From the NCBI RefSeq assembly GCF_001591465.1, contig NZ_BCUY01000018.1:1-58903 (forward strand): a DNA stretch of 58,903 nt. The letters are read 5' to 3'. Of this stretch, positions 35,161-43,109 are shown piece by piece (the first letter of the stretch is position 1; every line of letters begins with the position of its first letter). Under the pieces are notes generated by a model. It was not told where the DNA came from. It made no database searches and was given only the letters and a program-made list of their open reading frames with translations. The translations under genes were made by a program, and so were the position numbers. The stretch comes from Cytobacillus firmus NBRC 15306 (GTDB lineage: Bacteria; Bacillota; Bacilli; Bacillales; Cytobacillaceae).

Positions 35161-35319
35161 GAGCCAGGTGACCAGGAGATACAGTAAAAATGGGATGCCA
35201 AACCATATGACGAGCTTGAACCAGGCATTTAATAGATTGCTATAAAGATTTACTATAGAGCTTTCATCACGATTGACATCTTCTTTAATTAGTTGGGCTA
35301 GTCTGGATATACTGGACAT
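35158..35319 (-). CDS. Small single-pass membrane protein (53 residues)
   Basis: A frame below the usual length cutoff encodes a polar head (MSSISRLAQLIKEDVNRDES) and a C-terminal hydrophobic helix (about 35-53, LVIWFGIPFLLYLLV). TTGAGGAGG lies nine bases before the ATG, an excellent site. No other gene covers this stretch. The layout suggests a small tail-anchored membrane protein; the family is not recognised. Confidence 0.6.
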   Translation of the reverse strand: MSSISRLAQLIKEDVNRDESSIVNLYSNLLNAWFKLVIWFGIPFLLYLLVTWL

Positions 35320-35496
35320 GTCGCTGCCTCCTCAATTTCTGTATAAAATGGATTGCTGCTGGCTGTTTATCCTATATGTATGTCCTAACCGAGGAAAAAT
35401 GCATCTAAAATAAAATAAAGAATATGACTTTTCTGAAAGTTGTTCTGCATGAATCCAGGGAGTGCTTCATACATTTTGTACAAAGGGGGCGTTGCT

Positions 35497-35670
35497 GTGA
35501 AGGAAATAGAAGTCGTAATAGATACAGAAGAAATTGCTGAGTTTTTCTTTCATGAGCTGGCAAAAAGGGGATATGTGCCTACTGAAGGAGAATTGGATGA
35601 ACTTGCAGATATCACGTTTGAATACCTGCTGCAAAAGTGCATCATTGATGAAGAAATTGAAGATGACTGA
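35497..35670 (+). CDS. yozD: YozD-family protein
   Basis: A 57-residue acidic protein (MKEIEVVIDTEEIAEFFFHE start) that matches YozD. The GTG at 35497 with AAAGGGGG is the start; the frame extends to 35440 without a site. Function unknown. Position beside yodN agrees with B. subtilis. Confidence 0.88.
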   Translation: MKEIEVVIDTEEIAEFFFHELAKRGYVPTEGELDELADITFEYLLQKCIIDEEIEDD

Positions 35671-35680
35671 TATAGAAAAA

Positions 35681-35708
35681 TGACGAGGAAAGGTGCTCGT
35701 CATTTTTT
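35681..35708 (+). terminator. Terminator after yozD
   Basis: ATGACGAG, eight-base loop, CTCGTCAT, then seven T. Confidence 0.9.
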
Positions 35709-35798
35709 TGCGGAGCAGCAGGAACATCTTACACATACATATTTCTATACAGTGAACGCAGCTATTCCGAAAAAAATATGTGCTGCCTCCATTGAAAA

Positions 35799-35825
35799 TG
35801 AAACCTTCTTGTTAATAACCACGTA
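35799..35825 (+). promoter_or_regulatory. Sigma-W-type promoter of spo0M
   Basis: TGAAAC at 35799-35804 and CGTA at 35822-35825 with a 17-base spacer. spo0M is a known sigma-W target in B. subtilis. The spacer is one base longer than the usual 16. Confidence 0.6.
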
Positions 35826-35900
35826 TATCTAAGTGAAATAAGTGCTTTGCTTTATTTATGGCAGTAAAAAAAATAAAAAAAGAAACAGGGAGAGAAGCAT

Positions 35901-36671
35901 ATGTCATTTTTTAATAAGGTCCTGGCAAGTGTGGGAATTGGATCAGCAAAAGTGGATACGAAACTTGAGAAGGATTCAGCAGTACCGGGTGAAGCCATCA
36001 GAGGCGTGGTTGAGATTACAGGGGGAAGCACCGAACAGAAAATTGATGATATTTACCTTTCATTGAATACTACTTACATTAAAGAATCAGATGATAAAAA
36101 ATATACTGTCTCCGGTCTGATTGACCGTTTCAGACTCGCTCAATCCTTTACCCTGGCAGCGAATGAACGAAAGGAAATTCCTTTTACCTTTAACCTTCCA
36201 GCGGACACACCTTTGTCTTTTGGCAAAACGAAAATATGGGTGGCGACAGGACTGGATATTAAAAACGCGGTGGATCCTGCTGATAAGGATTATATTCGTA
36301 TAATTGCAACTCCGCTTATGGATTCTGTATTGAACGCTGTTTCAAGTATGGGATTCCGTTTGCGGGAAGCAGAATGCGAACAGGCTCCGCACAGGCTTCG
36401 CAGAAGGCTGCCGTTTATCCAGGAGTTTGAATTTGTTCCAGTCTCCGGTCCATTTAGAGGAAAACTTGATGAACTGGAAATTGTATTTTTTCCACAGTCA
36501 AACGGAGAGACTGAGGTTATGATGCAAGTAGACCGTAAAGCGAGAGGATTAGGCGGATTCCTGGCAGAAGCACTGGAAATGGATGAAACCTTTGTCCGTT
36601 TCACTGTTACAAATACAGATATTCCTTATATGCAGCAGAAGCTTCAGTCGGTCATTGCAAAATATGCTTAA
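35901..36671 (+). CDS. spo0M: Sporulation-control protein Spo0M
   Basis: The 256-residue arrestin-like protein has the Spo0M start 'SFFNKVLASVGIGSAKVDT' and the two-lobed beta fold ('IPFTFNLPADTPLSFGKTK'; 'FVPVSGPFRGKLDELEIVF'). B. subtilis Spo0M is 258 residues and affects sporulation and cell division. Cytoplasmic. Ribosome site CAGGGAGAG. Monocistronic, behind the ECF-type promoter. Confidence 0.96.
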   Translation: MSFFNKVLASVGIGSAKVDTKLEKDSAVPGEAIRGVVEITGGSTEQKIDDIYLSLNTTYIKESDDKKYTVSGLIDRFRLAQSFTLAANERKEIPFTFNLPADTPLSFGKTKIWVATGLDIKNAVDPADKDYIRIIATPLMDSVLNAVSSMGFRLREAECEQAPHRLRRRLPFIQEFEFVPVSGPFRGKLDELEIVFFPQSNGETEVMMQVDRKARGLGGFLAEALEMDETFVRFTVTNTDIPYMQQKLQSVIAKYA

Positions 36672-36681
36672 TTGAATGCGA

Positions 36682-36710
36682 AAACGATGGGTGATGCCCA
36701 TCGTTTTTTT
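36682..36710 (+). terminator. Terminator after spo0M
   Basis: AACGATGGG and CCCATCGTT with a five-base loop, then seven T. Confidence 0.9.
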
Positions 36711-36742
36711 GCTTAGGCATTGGCATTGGGGAGCTATACCTG

Positions 36743-37600
36743 TTATGCCAGAAGTGTTTTAATTAAATTTTGTCCTTTTAAAAAGGGGGTAATGAGCGCG
36801 TACATGATTGAATCGGGAATTCGCTTCTCGTCATCGGAAATAATGCCGTGAACACCAAGCCTCTGCATGTCTGCAAACTGGTATTGTTTACTGATGGTCC
36901 ACGAATAGATCTCATAACCGAATAATTCAGCTTGATTAATGAAGGACTTGGAAAGCAGGAGATGGTGAACAGATAGAAAAGAGGCAAAATCGCGGTAGGA
37001 TGCCAAATGAAACAAGTCCAGGTGTTTGCTCAGCAGCAGGCCAGCAGGAATCTCGGGAGCCAGCTCGTGAAACTTTTTCATTTCATTAATATGAAAAGAT
37101 TGGACTCTTATCTGACTGTCGGGTTTGTAAGAGTTTAGTACATCTGCGAGAATTTCTGTCATGCCAGGCTGATTTTCAGGTGATTTCATTTCAATTATAA
37201 TTCCTATTTTTCCGCTGGCTTGTTTTAATACTTCAGTCAATAAAGGGATTTTTTCACCGGAATACGCATGAGAAAACCATGATCCTGCATCCAGTTTTTT
37301 TAAGTCTTTAACTGTTAATTCCTCAATTAGCCCCTCACCGTCGGTAGTCCGCAAAACATTGGCGTCATGAATAACAACCAGCTGTTTATCCTTGCTTAGC
37401 CTTACATCTAACTCAATATAGTCAAAGCCCATTTCAATAGCTTTTTCAAACGATGCAAGCGTGTTTTCCGGTGCAAGTGCCGATGCGCCTCTATGTGCGA
37501 TAGACTTAAAGGGCATGAGAGGCTGAAAAAAATAAGAAATAGTCATTAATAACATTCCGATTAGGATTGAAAGCAAAACAGGCTTTTTAGGTACCAGCAA
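36743..37600 (-). CDS. Glycerophosphodiester phosphodiesterase, membrane-anchored
   Basis: The protein of about 285 residues has one N-terminal membrane helix followed by a GDPD barrel with 'SIAHRGASALAPENT', 'YIELDVRLSKDKQLVVIHD' and 'IIIEMKSPE'. It would release sn-glycerol-3-phosphate from glycerophosphodiesters outside the membrane. The start is uncertain: TTG at 37600 has GGAGG eight bases upstream, while the ATG at 37606 and GTG at 37609 are too close to it. Confidence 0.9.
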   Translation of the reverse strand: MLVPKKPVLLSILIGMLLMTISYFFQPLMPFKSIAHRGASALAPENTLASFEKAIEMGFDYIELDVRLSKDKQLVVIHDANVLRTTDGEGLIEELTVKDLKKLDAGSWFSHAYSGEKIPLLTEVLKQASGKIGIIIEMKSPENQPGMTEILADVLNSYKPDSQIRVQSFHINEMKKFHELAPEIPAGLLLSKHLDLFHLASYRDFASFLSVHHLLLSKSFINQAELFGYEIYSWTISKQYQFADMQRLGVHGIISDDEKRIPDSIMYALITPFLKGQNLIKTLLA

Positions 37601-37863
37601 ATTCATCACCTCCAGGTAAGAGTTTTATACATAATATGCAGAATAGACAATTTTGAAAGCATTTTCCCATCGAAAAAAACCGTTAATCGACAAAAATAGT
37701 ACTTTTTTGATGGAGGAAACGACAAGAAAAAAGGCTAATTAAACAGTAATAAAAAGTTGTTCATGGAGTTTTAGGCAACTGTCAGAACAAACGTCATAAG
37801 GATGCTTGGTGTATTAGAATCAGGCAAAAATAGCGGATGCTGGGAATAAGAGGGGGATGCCAT

Positions 37864-38172
37864 ATGCTGAAGGAATTAACAAGGATCAAAAGAAGAGAGT
37901 ATGATGTTACGATCTTTCAAACACCTGAATTCAGGGGCAAAAAAGGCTTTCAGCAAGTATATCGCCTTAATGTAGAAGCTTTGACTCGTAATGAATGCCT
38001 TGAATCAGTATTTAGAAAGTTTAATGTGCATGATCGGATCCCGGAGGATTTCGATGGCCGGTTTATTTCCACAGGAGATATACTCTATATTGATGAAGGC
38101 AGAAGAGGACAATTTTATTATCAGCTGAAGCCGGGCGGCTGGGAAGAAGTTAATAGGATACATATTAGATAA
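37864..38172 (+). CDS. yodL: YodL-like protein
   Basis: The 102-residue basic protein has 'YDVTIFQTPEF' and 'STGDILYIDEGRRGQFYYQL'. Position next to deoD matches B. subtilis yodL, whose product is a sporulation-linked factor affecting MreB-dependent cell shape. I rely on position as much as on sequence. ATG 37864 with AGAGGGGG is the start; the upstream frame has no site. Confidence 0.75.
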   Translation: MLKELTRIKRREYDVTIFQTPEFRGKKGFQQVYRLNVEALTRNECLESVFRKFNVHDRIPEDFDGRFISTGDILYIDEGRRGQFYYQLKPGGWEEVNRIHIR

Positions 38173-38178
38173 AAAAGA

Positions 38179-38213
38179 AAACAGGAGGGCATAATAGCTC
38201 TCCTGTTATTTTT
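38179..38213 (+). terminator. Terminator after yodL
   Basis: AACAGGAG and CTCCTGTT around an AT-rich loop, then ATTTTTAT. Confidence 0.8.
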
Positions 38214-38239
38214 ATAATATAGGAAAGTATAACTTGTAA

Positions 38240-38373
38240 CTTCGATAACTGTCTAGCTCCAGCGCCTACCCCCTCCAGGTCACAAGCCAATCCTCCCAAA
38301 AAGGCAAAGGACGCCTTTCCGTGAGGCTCGTCTTGTGCTTGTCGGGGGTGACCAAGGCGCTTGCGCTTTTCTT
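38240..38373. repeat. Hairpin-rich Bacillus intergenic repeat, full copy
   Basis: A 134-base element runs from the 'ACTGTCTAGCTCCAGCGCC' segment to 'AAGGCGCTTGCGCTTTTC'. Its ends AGCGCCT and AAGGCGCT are inverted, as are the inner GGTCAC/GTGACC and AAAGGC/GCCTTT, so the whole can fold into one long hairpin. I recognise this as a sequence often seen between genes in Bacillus genomes. It ends at the stop codon of the minus-strand gene at 38372-38521. A shorter copy is at 56717-56785. Confidence 0.8.
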
Positions 38374-38521
38374 ATTCGGTTATGTTTGATCCCGGACTGT
38401 TTTTGCGTTTATTGGCTGTGAACTCCTTGCCATGTGCTTCCTGCTCTGCAACAATTGCTTCTGCAGGAATATGATTATTCTTCTTTGGTGAATTTATTCG
38501 GTTGCGGTGCTTTTTGCCCAT
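38372..38521 (-). CDS. Small basic protein (49 residues)
   Basis: The product (MGKKHRNRINSPKKNNHIPA...) is hydrophilic and rich in Lys, Asn and Arg, like minor acid-soluble spore proteins, but I cannot assign a family. AGCGGAGGGA precedes the ATG at good distance. It lies 15 bases after a second small basic gene, so the two form a mini-operon. Confidence 0.65.
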   Translation of the reverse strand: MGKKHRNRINSPKKNNHIPAEAIVAEQEAHGKEFTANKRKNSPGSNITE

Positions 38522-38536
38522 ATTAAGTCCCTCCGC

Positions 38537-38665
38537 TTATCGATTGCTTTTTGTTTTGACTGTTTTGGATGTATTAGGCTCGGTATTAGCTCTGGAAGAT
38601 GGATTTGTCTCATTGGCATGCTGGACTGCCTGTCTGAGTTTTTTGCTCATTCCTTTTTGCGGCAT
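38537..38665 (-). CDS. Small basic protein (42 residues)
   Basis: The product begins MPQKGMSKKLRQAVQHANET and ends in a Thr/Lys-rich tail; it is fully hydrophilic. AAAGGAGG is placed ideally before the ATG at 38665, so the longer frame from 38722 is not the start. With the downstream 49-residue gene it looks like a pair of small, possibly spore-related, basic proteins. Function unknown. Confidence 0.65.
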   Translation of the reverse strand: MPQKGMSKKLRQAVQHANETNPSSRANTEPNTSKTVKTKSNR

Positions 38666-38817
38666 GATTACAACCTCCTTTGGAAAAGCTAAAATTAGCT
38701 TTCCCGCACAGAGAAAAAACATGCCCTGTCTTATTTGTTTCTAACTGATGGCACATATGGTATAGTGTGACTTGGAAGCATTTACAGCGGCTTCAGAACT
38801 AATTTGGAGGTTAATTT

Positions 38818-39522
38818 ATGAGCGTACATATTGGTGCTAAAGAAAATGAAATTGCGGAAACGGTCCTGCTTCCTGGTGACCCTCTTCGTGCAAAATATAT
38901 TGCAGAAACATTTTTAGAAAATGCGGAGTGCTACAATGAAGTCCGCAACATGTTTGGCTATACTGGAACGTATAAAGGGAAGCGCATATCAGTTCAGGGC
39001 ACAGGCATGGGAGTGCCATCCATTTCCATCTATATTAATGAACTTATGCAAAGCTATAATGTCCAAAACCTGATTAGAGTAGGAACGTGCGGTGCGATTC
39101 AAAAAGATGTAAAGGTTCGCGATGTAATCCTGGCGATGAGCTCTTCTACAGATTCCCAAATGAACAGGCTCACTTTCGGAGGAGTTGACTTTGCGCCGAC
39201 AGCCAACTTTGATCTATTGAAAAAAGCTTATGATGCAGGTGTTGAAAAAGGATTAAACCTTAAAGTCGGAAATGTCTTCACTGCCGACATGTTCTATAAT
39301 GACAATGCGGAACTTGAAAAATGGGCAAAGTATCAGATTCTGGCGATTGAGATGGAAACGGCTGCTCTATATACACTTGCAGCGAAATTTGACCGCAAAG
39401 CACTATCTGTCTTAACAGTCAGTGATCACATCCTGACAGGAGAGGAAACGACTGCTGAAGAAAGACAAACCACCTTCAATGAAATGATCGAAGTGGCACT
39501 TGAGGCTGCTGTTAAGAATTAA
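38818..39522 (+). CDS. deoD: Purine nucleoside phosphorylase DeoD
   Basis: The 234-residue hexameric type enzyme splits purine (deoxy)nucleosides with phosphate. It has '[15 protein letters not shown]', phosphate-binding 'RVGTCGAIQ', '[11 protein letters not shown]' and catalytic Asp in 'TVSDHILTG'. ATG 38818 follows TTGGAGG. Terminated directly afterwards. Confidence 0.97.
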   Translation: MSVHIGAKENEIAETVLLPGDPLRAKYIAETFLENAECYNEVRNMFGYTGTYKGKRISVQGTGMGVPSISIYINELMQSYNVQNLIRVGTCGAIQKDVKVRDVILAMSSSTDSQMNRLTFGGVDFAPTANFDLLKKAYDAGVEKGLNLKVGNVFTADMFYNDNAELEKWAKYQILAIEMETAALYTLAAKFDRKALSVLTVSDHILTGEETTAEERQTTFNEMIEVALEAAVKN

Positions 39523-39528
39523 TATAGA

Positions 39529-39562
39529 AAGAAACTGGTTCATTGAGCCAGTTTTATTTTTT
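39529..39562 (+). terminator. Terminator after deoD
   Basis: AAACTGG and CCAGTTT around an eight-base loop, then a T-rich run. Confidence 0.75.
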
Positions 39563-39694
39563 TTGATGAGAGTGTTCTCTGTAAAAAGAATATTTTGTGC
39601 CGTTTGTCCTGTTTTTAACACAATTATGGACTAGTTGACGTGTAGTGTTAAAATAGTAATTGTTGCAAAGAAATAAAAAGACAGGTGAGTTTGA

Positions 39695-40567
39695 ATGAAG
39701 AAGATCATAATTATGGCAGGGTCCCTCAGCCTCCTGCTTTCCGGCTGCAGCCAGCTTGATCCGTATTTGGATAAAGCAAAGCCGCTTATTGAAAAAATTC
39801 CGTTCCTTGGGGAAGATAAAAGCCTTGATGAACCTTCTCAAGAAAATGAATCACAAAATAGAGAAGAAAACAGTGCCGGGAAAGCAGACAATGAAGAGAA
39901 AGAAGATATTCAAAAGGATCCTCTTTCATTGGAAGCTTCATATTTTAATGATATAAAAGCTGTGGATGGCAGAAATATAATCCAGAACCCTGATAATGTG
40001 ATGGTTCTGGTGAATAAACAATTCAGCCTTCCGGATGGCTATGAACCATCCAAGCTAATAATCCCGAATGTCGCATTTTCTTACGGGAAGTTAGATTTGG
40101 AAAAGAGCTATATGCGCCAGGACGCAGCTAAGGAGCTGGAGAAGCTGTTTACCGGAGCATTGAATGAAGGTGTGGAATTATTTGCTGTATCCGGCTATCG
40201 CTCATTTATACGGCAATCGGAAGTTTTCGAGGCCGAAGTAAATAGAGTTGGTAAAGAAAAAGCGGTTCAGGCTGTGGCGATTCCCGGAAGCAGTGAACAT
40301 CAGACAGGACTTACAATGGATATCTCAAGCAGAAGTGCAAACCTTGGACTTTCAGAAGAATTCGGGGAAACACAGGAAGGAAAGTGGCTTGCTGAAAATG
40401 CACATCGCTACGGTTTTATTCTCCGCTATCCCAAAGGAAAAGAGGCCATCACAGGTTATAAATATGAGCCTTGGCATTTCCGTTATGTGGGCCATGAAGC
40501 TGCAAAAGTCATTTATGAAAAGAAATGGACTTTGGAGGAGTACTTCGATATTGTTAAAAAAATTTAA
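39695..40567 (+). CDS. yodJ: D-alanyl-D-alanine carboxypeptidase lipoprotein (YodJ)
   Basis: A 290-residue lipoprotein (lipobox LSGC, Cys18) with an acidic linker (about 40-80) and a VanY-type zinc peptidase domain. 'SEHQTGLTMDI' carries zinc ligands His and Asp, and 'EPWHFRYVG' the catalytic Glu and the last His. It trims the terminal D-Ala of peptidoglycan. Neighbour of deoD as in B. subtilis. Confidence 0.94.
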   Translation: MKKIIIMAGSLSLLLSGCSQLDPYLDKAKPLIEKIPFLGEDKSLDEPSQENESQNREENSAGKADNEEKEDIQKDPLSLEASYFNDIKAVDGRNIIQNPDNVMVLVNKQFSLPDGYEPSKLIIPNVAFSYGKLDLEKSYMRQDAAKELEKLFTGALNEGVELFAVSGYRSFIRQSEVFEAEVNRVGKEKAVQAVAIPGSSEHQTGLTMDISSRSANLGLSEEFGETQEGKWLAENAHRYGFILRYPKGKEAITGYKYEPWHFRYVGHEAAKVIYEKKWTLEEYFDIVKKI

Positions 40568-40592
40568 GAGGCCAAAATGGCCTCTTTTATTT
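40566..40592. terminator. Terminator between yodJ and a minus-strand gene
   Basis: AAGAGGCC, AAAAT-type loop, GGCCTCTT, then TTATTTG. Confidence 0.85.
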
Positions 40593-40835
40593 GCCTTTCT
40601 TCTTTAGACTGCTTTTTCCTGATTGAAAATAGAATATAACCGCCAAAATGAAGGGTACAGCGGGAAGGCCTGATAGAATGCGGAGCACATTTTCTGCCCC
40701 TGTTAAAGAATATCCCAATGGCAGCAGCAGAAAAAAACTTAATAGAGCAAGTTTCCATGACTGATTCATGATCCCGGCAATTAGGCTGATTAGGGAAAAT
40801 GCGAAGCTTATCCATAATATTGCGGTTAACATCAT
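40587..40835 (-). CDS. Small membrane protein of unknown function
   Basis: The 82-residue product has three hydrophobic segments (about 3-22, 27-43 and 56-70) and a Lys-rich C-terminus (SSLKKKGK) that should lie in the cytoplasm. AAGGGGTG precedes the start. The family is not recognised. Confidence 0.6.
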   Translation of the reverse strand: MMLTAILWISFAFSLISLIAGIMNQSWKLALLSFFLLLPLGYSLTGAENVLRILSGLPAVPFILAVIFYFQSGKSSLKKKGK

Positions 40836-40936
40836 AAATTCACCCCTTAAGAAAGTGATGGGAGAGCTGAGGGCTGGCCGGTGAAAAGGATTGGTAGAGG
40901 GTTTTTAAAATGACTATATAATAAAATATGTTTATA

Positions 40937-41010
40937 CCGGCAAAACATTAATCTTTTATTTTCCTGATGCAGAATGCCGGTTAAATTTAGGTGAAGCATG
41001 GTTTTGCCGG
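40937..41010. promoter_or_regulatory. Inverted repeat upstream of copZ
   Basis: CCGGCAAAAC at 40937-40946 and its exact complement GTTTTGCCGG at 41001-41010 flank 54 bases, 84 bases before the copZ start. It does not resemble the CsoR site. It could be an operator pair or a stem of a leader RNA. Confidence 0.35.
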
Positions 41011-41093
41011 CAGTTTGTTTACCTGATGTTTAAAAACATTCTTAAATGAGGTATTAATAAACTAAGTTTACTTGTAAAAAGGAGGCACATACT

Positions 41094-41300
41094 TTGGAAA
41101 AAGTTTCTCTTAAAGTTGCAGGCATGACCTGCAGCCATTGTGAAGAGGCAGTCAAAAATGCCCTTCTCTCCATCGATGGAGTGGCAAGTGTCTCGATTGC
41201 CTTTCATGATGAACATGCAGAAATCGAATATGACCCTGAAAAATCTGATAAGGAAAATTTGATAAAAGCGATAGAAGACCAGGGCTATGGGGTAGCCTGA
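41094..41300 (+). CDS. copZ: Copper chaperone CopZ-like, heavy-metal-associated domain
   Basis: The 68-residue protein has the ferredoxin-like HMA fold with the copper motif 'GMTCSHC'. It delivers Cu(I), normally to a P-type ATPase, but no copA or csoR lies next to it here. TTG start with AAAAAGGAGG. Confidence 0.92.
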   Translation: MEKVSLKVAGMTCSHCEEAVKNALLSIDGVASVSIAFHDEHAEIEYDPEKSDKENLIKAIEDQGYGVA

Positions 41301-41304
41301 CATA

Positions 41305-41343
41305 AGAAAGAGCGCCACGCATATTTTGCTGGCGCTCTTTCAA
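41305..41343 (+). terminator. Terminator after copZ
   Basis: GAAAGAGCGCCA and TGGCGCTCTTTC around a 12-base loop that can itself pair (GCATATTTTGC). Confidence 0.85.
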
Positions 41344-41422
41344 TCGTCGCACACATTTTTCTTTGTAATTTTTTCGATAAATGTTATTCTAATCTTTAAG
41401 GATTGTACATAGTTATTTTACG

Positions 41423-42922
41423 GTGACGAAAGTGGTGAAAAGTTTGCAAAATGAAGATTTAAACAAAGAAACTTCTGAAACACCAGATAATAACCATTCA
41501 GGTTTTATCCGCATGAAAAAGTTTCATTTTGTAATGCTGCTGTTTTTTATTGTGTTCCTTTCAGCTGGAATTACTACATTTGCACTGGCCTTTGGAGATG
41601 AAAAGGCAGTAGATGTGGGAACAAGTGAAAGAAGGGAATTTGATAAGCTGTATACAGCTTATGATACACTGAAAGCAAACTATTTCCAGGAAGTGGATCA
41701 GAATAACCTTATAAATGGTGCTATTAACGGTATGCTTGAAGCGCTGGATGATCCTTACTCGGACTATATGAATGAAGAAGAAGCCGAAAGCTTTCATCAG
41801 AGTATTTCATCCTCATTTGAAGGAATCGGAGCTGAAATCCAGGAACAGGAAGGCTACATAGTCATTGTATCCCCATTAAAAGGTTCACCTGCTGAAAAAG
41901 CCGGGCTTAGGCCAAATGACAAGGTTCTATCAGTTGATGGAAAAAGCCTTCAGGGGATGAGCTCTACAGAGGCCGTTATGCTGATCAGAGGCGAAAAAGG
42001 AACTAAGGTAGAACTTGCAGTTCAGCGTCCCGGCACAGATGAGCCTATGAATATTTCCATTACACGCGATACCATTCCGCTTGAAACCGTCTATGGGGAA
42101 ATGCTTGAAGATGGTATTGCAAAAGTACAGATTACTACATTCTCGGAAAATACTTCTAAAGAACTGGTGGAAACTTTGAATGAGCTGCAGAAGCAGGGCA
42201 TGAAAGGATTAATCCTTGATCTTCGCCAGAATCCAGGCGGCCTGCTGGATCAGGCAGTGGAAATCTCCAGCCTGTTTGTCCCGGATGGCGAGATATTATT
42301 CCAAATAGAAGACCGCAATGGAAACAGAGAAGAAGTAAAATCAAAGAGTGAAGAAAACCCGAATATACCTTTAGTCGTTGTGATTGATAAAGGAAGTGCC
42401 AGTGCATCAGAAATACTGGCTGCGGCAGTACACGAATCTGCAGATGTGCCGCTTGTCGGTGAAAAATCGTTTGGAAAAGGCACCGTCCAGCGTGCACAGG
42501 ACTTCTCCGACGGGTCAAACATGAAATTCACTACTGAAAAATGGCTGACACCGGATGGGAATTGGATTCATAAAAAGGGAATCACACCTGACCACAAAGT
42601 GGCCTTGCCGGAATACGCTGCACTGCCATTTATTAATCCAGACACTGAATTAAAGCTTTCTGCTTCTTCAGCCCAGGTTAAAGCAGCTCAAGCTATGCTG
42701 AAAGCTCTGGGATATAATCCTGGAAGAGAAGACGGTTTCTTTGATGAAAAAACGGAAGCGGCTGTCAAAGAATTCCAGGCTGCTGAAAAGCTTGATCAAA
42801 ATGGAGTATTATCAGGGCAGTCTACTCTTAAACTGATGGAAAAACTCCGTGAAAAAATCGATCAGAATGATACGCAAATTCAAAAAGCAGCTGAAGTGCT
42901 GAAAAAACAAATAGGGTCATAA
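41423..42922 (+). CDS. ctpA: Carboxyl-terminal processing protease (S41), CtpA type
   Basis: The 499-residue protease has a cytoplasmic head, a membrane anchor (about 36-56), a PDZ domain (about 125-200) and the S41 catalytic domain. The nucleophile Ser is in 'KGSASASEI' and the Lys in 'FGKGTVQ'. A C-terminal peptidoglycan-binding domain (about 408-475) follows. It acts outside the membrane on protein C-termini. The GTG at 41423 has no clear site; the GTG at 41435 has a weak GGTGA upstream and may be the start. Order yodJ-ctpA-yodH as in B. subtilis, with copZ inserted. Confidence 0.93.
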   Translation: MTKVVKSLQNEDLNKETSETPDNNHSGFIRMKKFHFVMLLFFIVFLSAGITTFALAFGDEKAVDVGTSERREFDKLYTAYDTLKANYFQEVDQNNLINGAINGMLEALDDPYSDYMNEEEAESFHQSISSSFEGIGAEIQEQEGYIVIVSPLKGSPAEKAGLRPNDKVLSVDGKSLQGMSSTEAVMLIRGEKGTKVELAVQRPGTDEPMNISITRDTIPLETVYGEMLEDGIAKVQITTFSENTSKELVETLNELQKQGMKGLILDLRQNPGGLLDQAVEISSLFVPDGEILFQIEDRNGNREEVKSKSEENPNIPLVVVIDKGSASASEILAAAVHESADVPLVGEKSFGKGTVQRAQDFSDGSNMKFTTEKWLTPDGNWIHKKGITPDHKVALPEYAALPFINPDTELKLSASSAQVKAAQAMLKALGYNPGREDGFFDEKTEAAVKEFQAAEKLDQNGVLSGQSTLKLMEKLREKIDQNDTQIQKAAEVLKKQIGS

Positions 42923-42924
42923 TC

Positions 42925-42954
42925 TAAAGCTCTCCGATTCGGAGAGCTTTTTGC
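42925..42954 (+). terminator. Terminator after ctpA
   Basis: AAAGCTCTCCGA and TCGGAGAGCTTT form a near-perfect hairpin followed by TTGC. Confidence 0.85.
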
Positions 42955-43109
42955 ATCATTTTTCAAGCGAGACGATTCCTTCCTCAAGAAAGTAGCGGCA
43001 GGTGGGGGCAGTTCAAGTATGGCTGTTCTTAGAAAGTGGGTATAGAAAGCGTTTCTCTTTCCCACAATGGTAATAAAAATAACTATTAAGCAGCGCAGGG
43101 GTGATTTAC

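Noticed and set aside
37689-37700. A Spo0A box (TTTTTGTCGAT on the minus strand)
   Set aside because: It has one mismatch in the core, is a single copy, and is far from either flanking start; chance occurrence is likely.
43042-43056. A CcpA (cre) site, TAGAAAGCGTTTCTC, before the LCP lipoprotein gene
   Set aside because: It resembles cre but lacks the conserved TG and CA outer bases, and no carbon-related gene follows.
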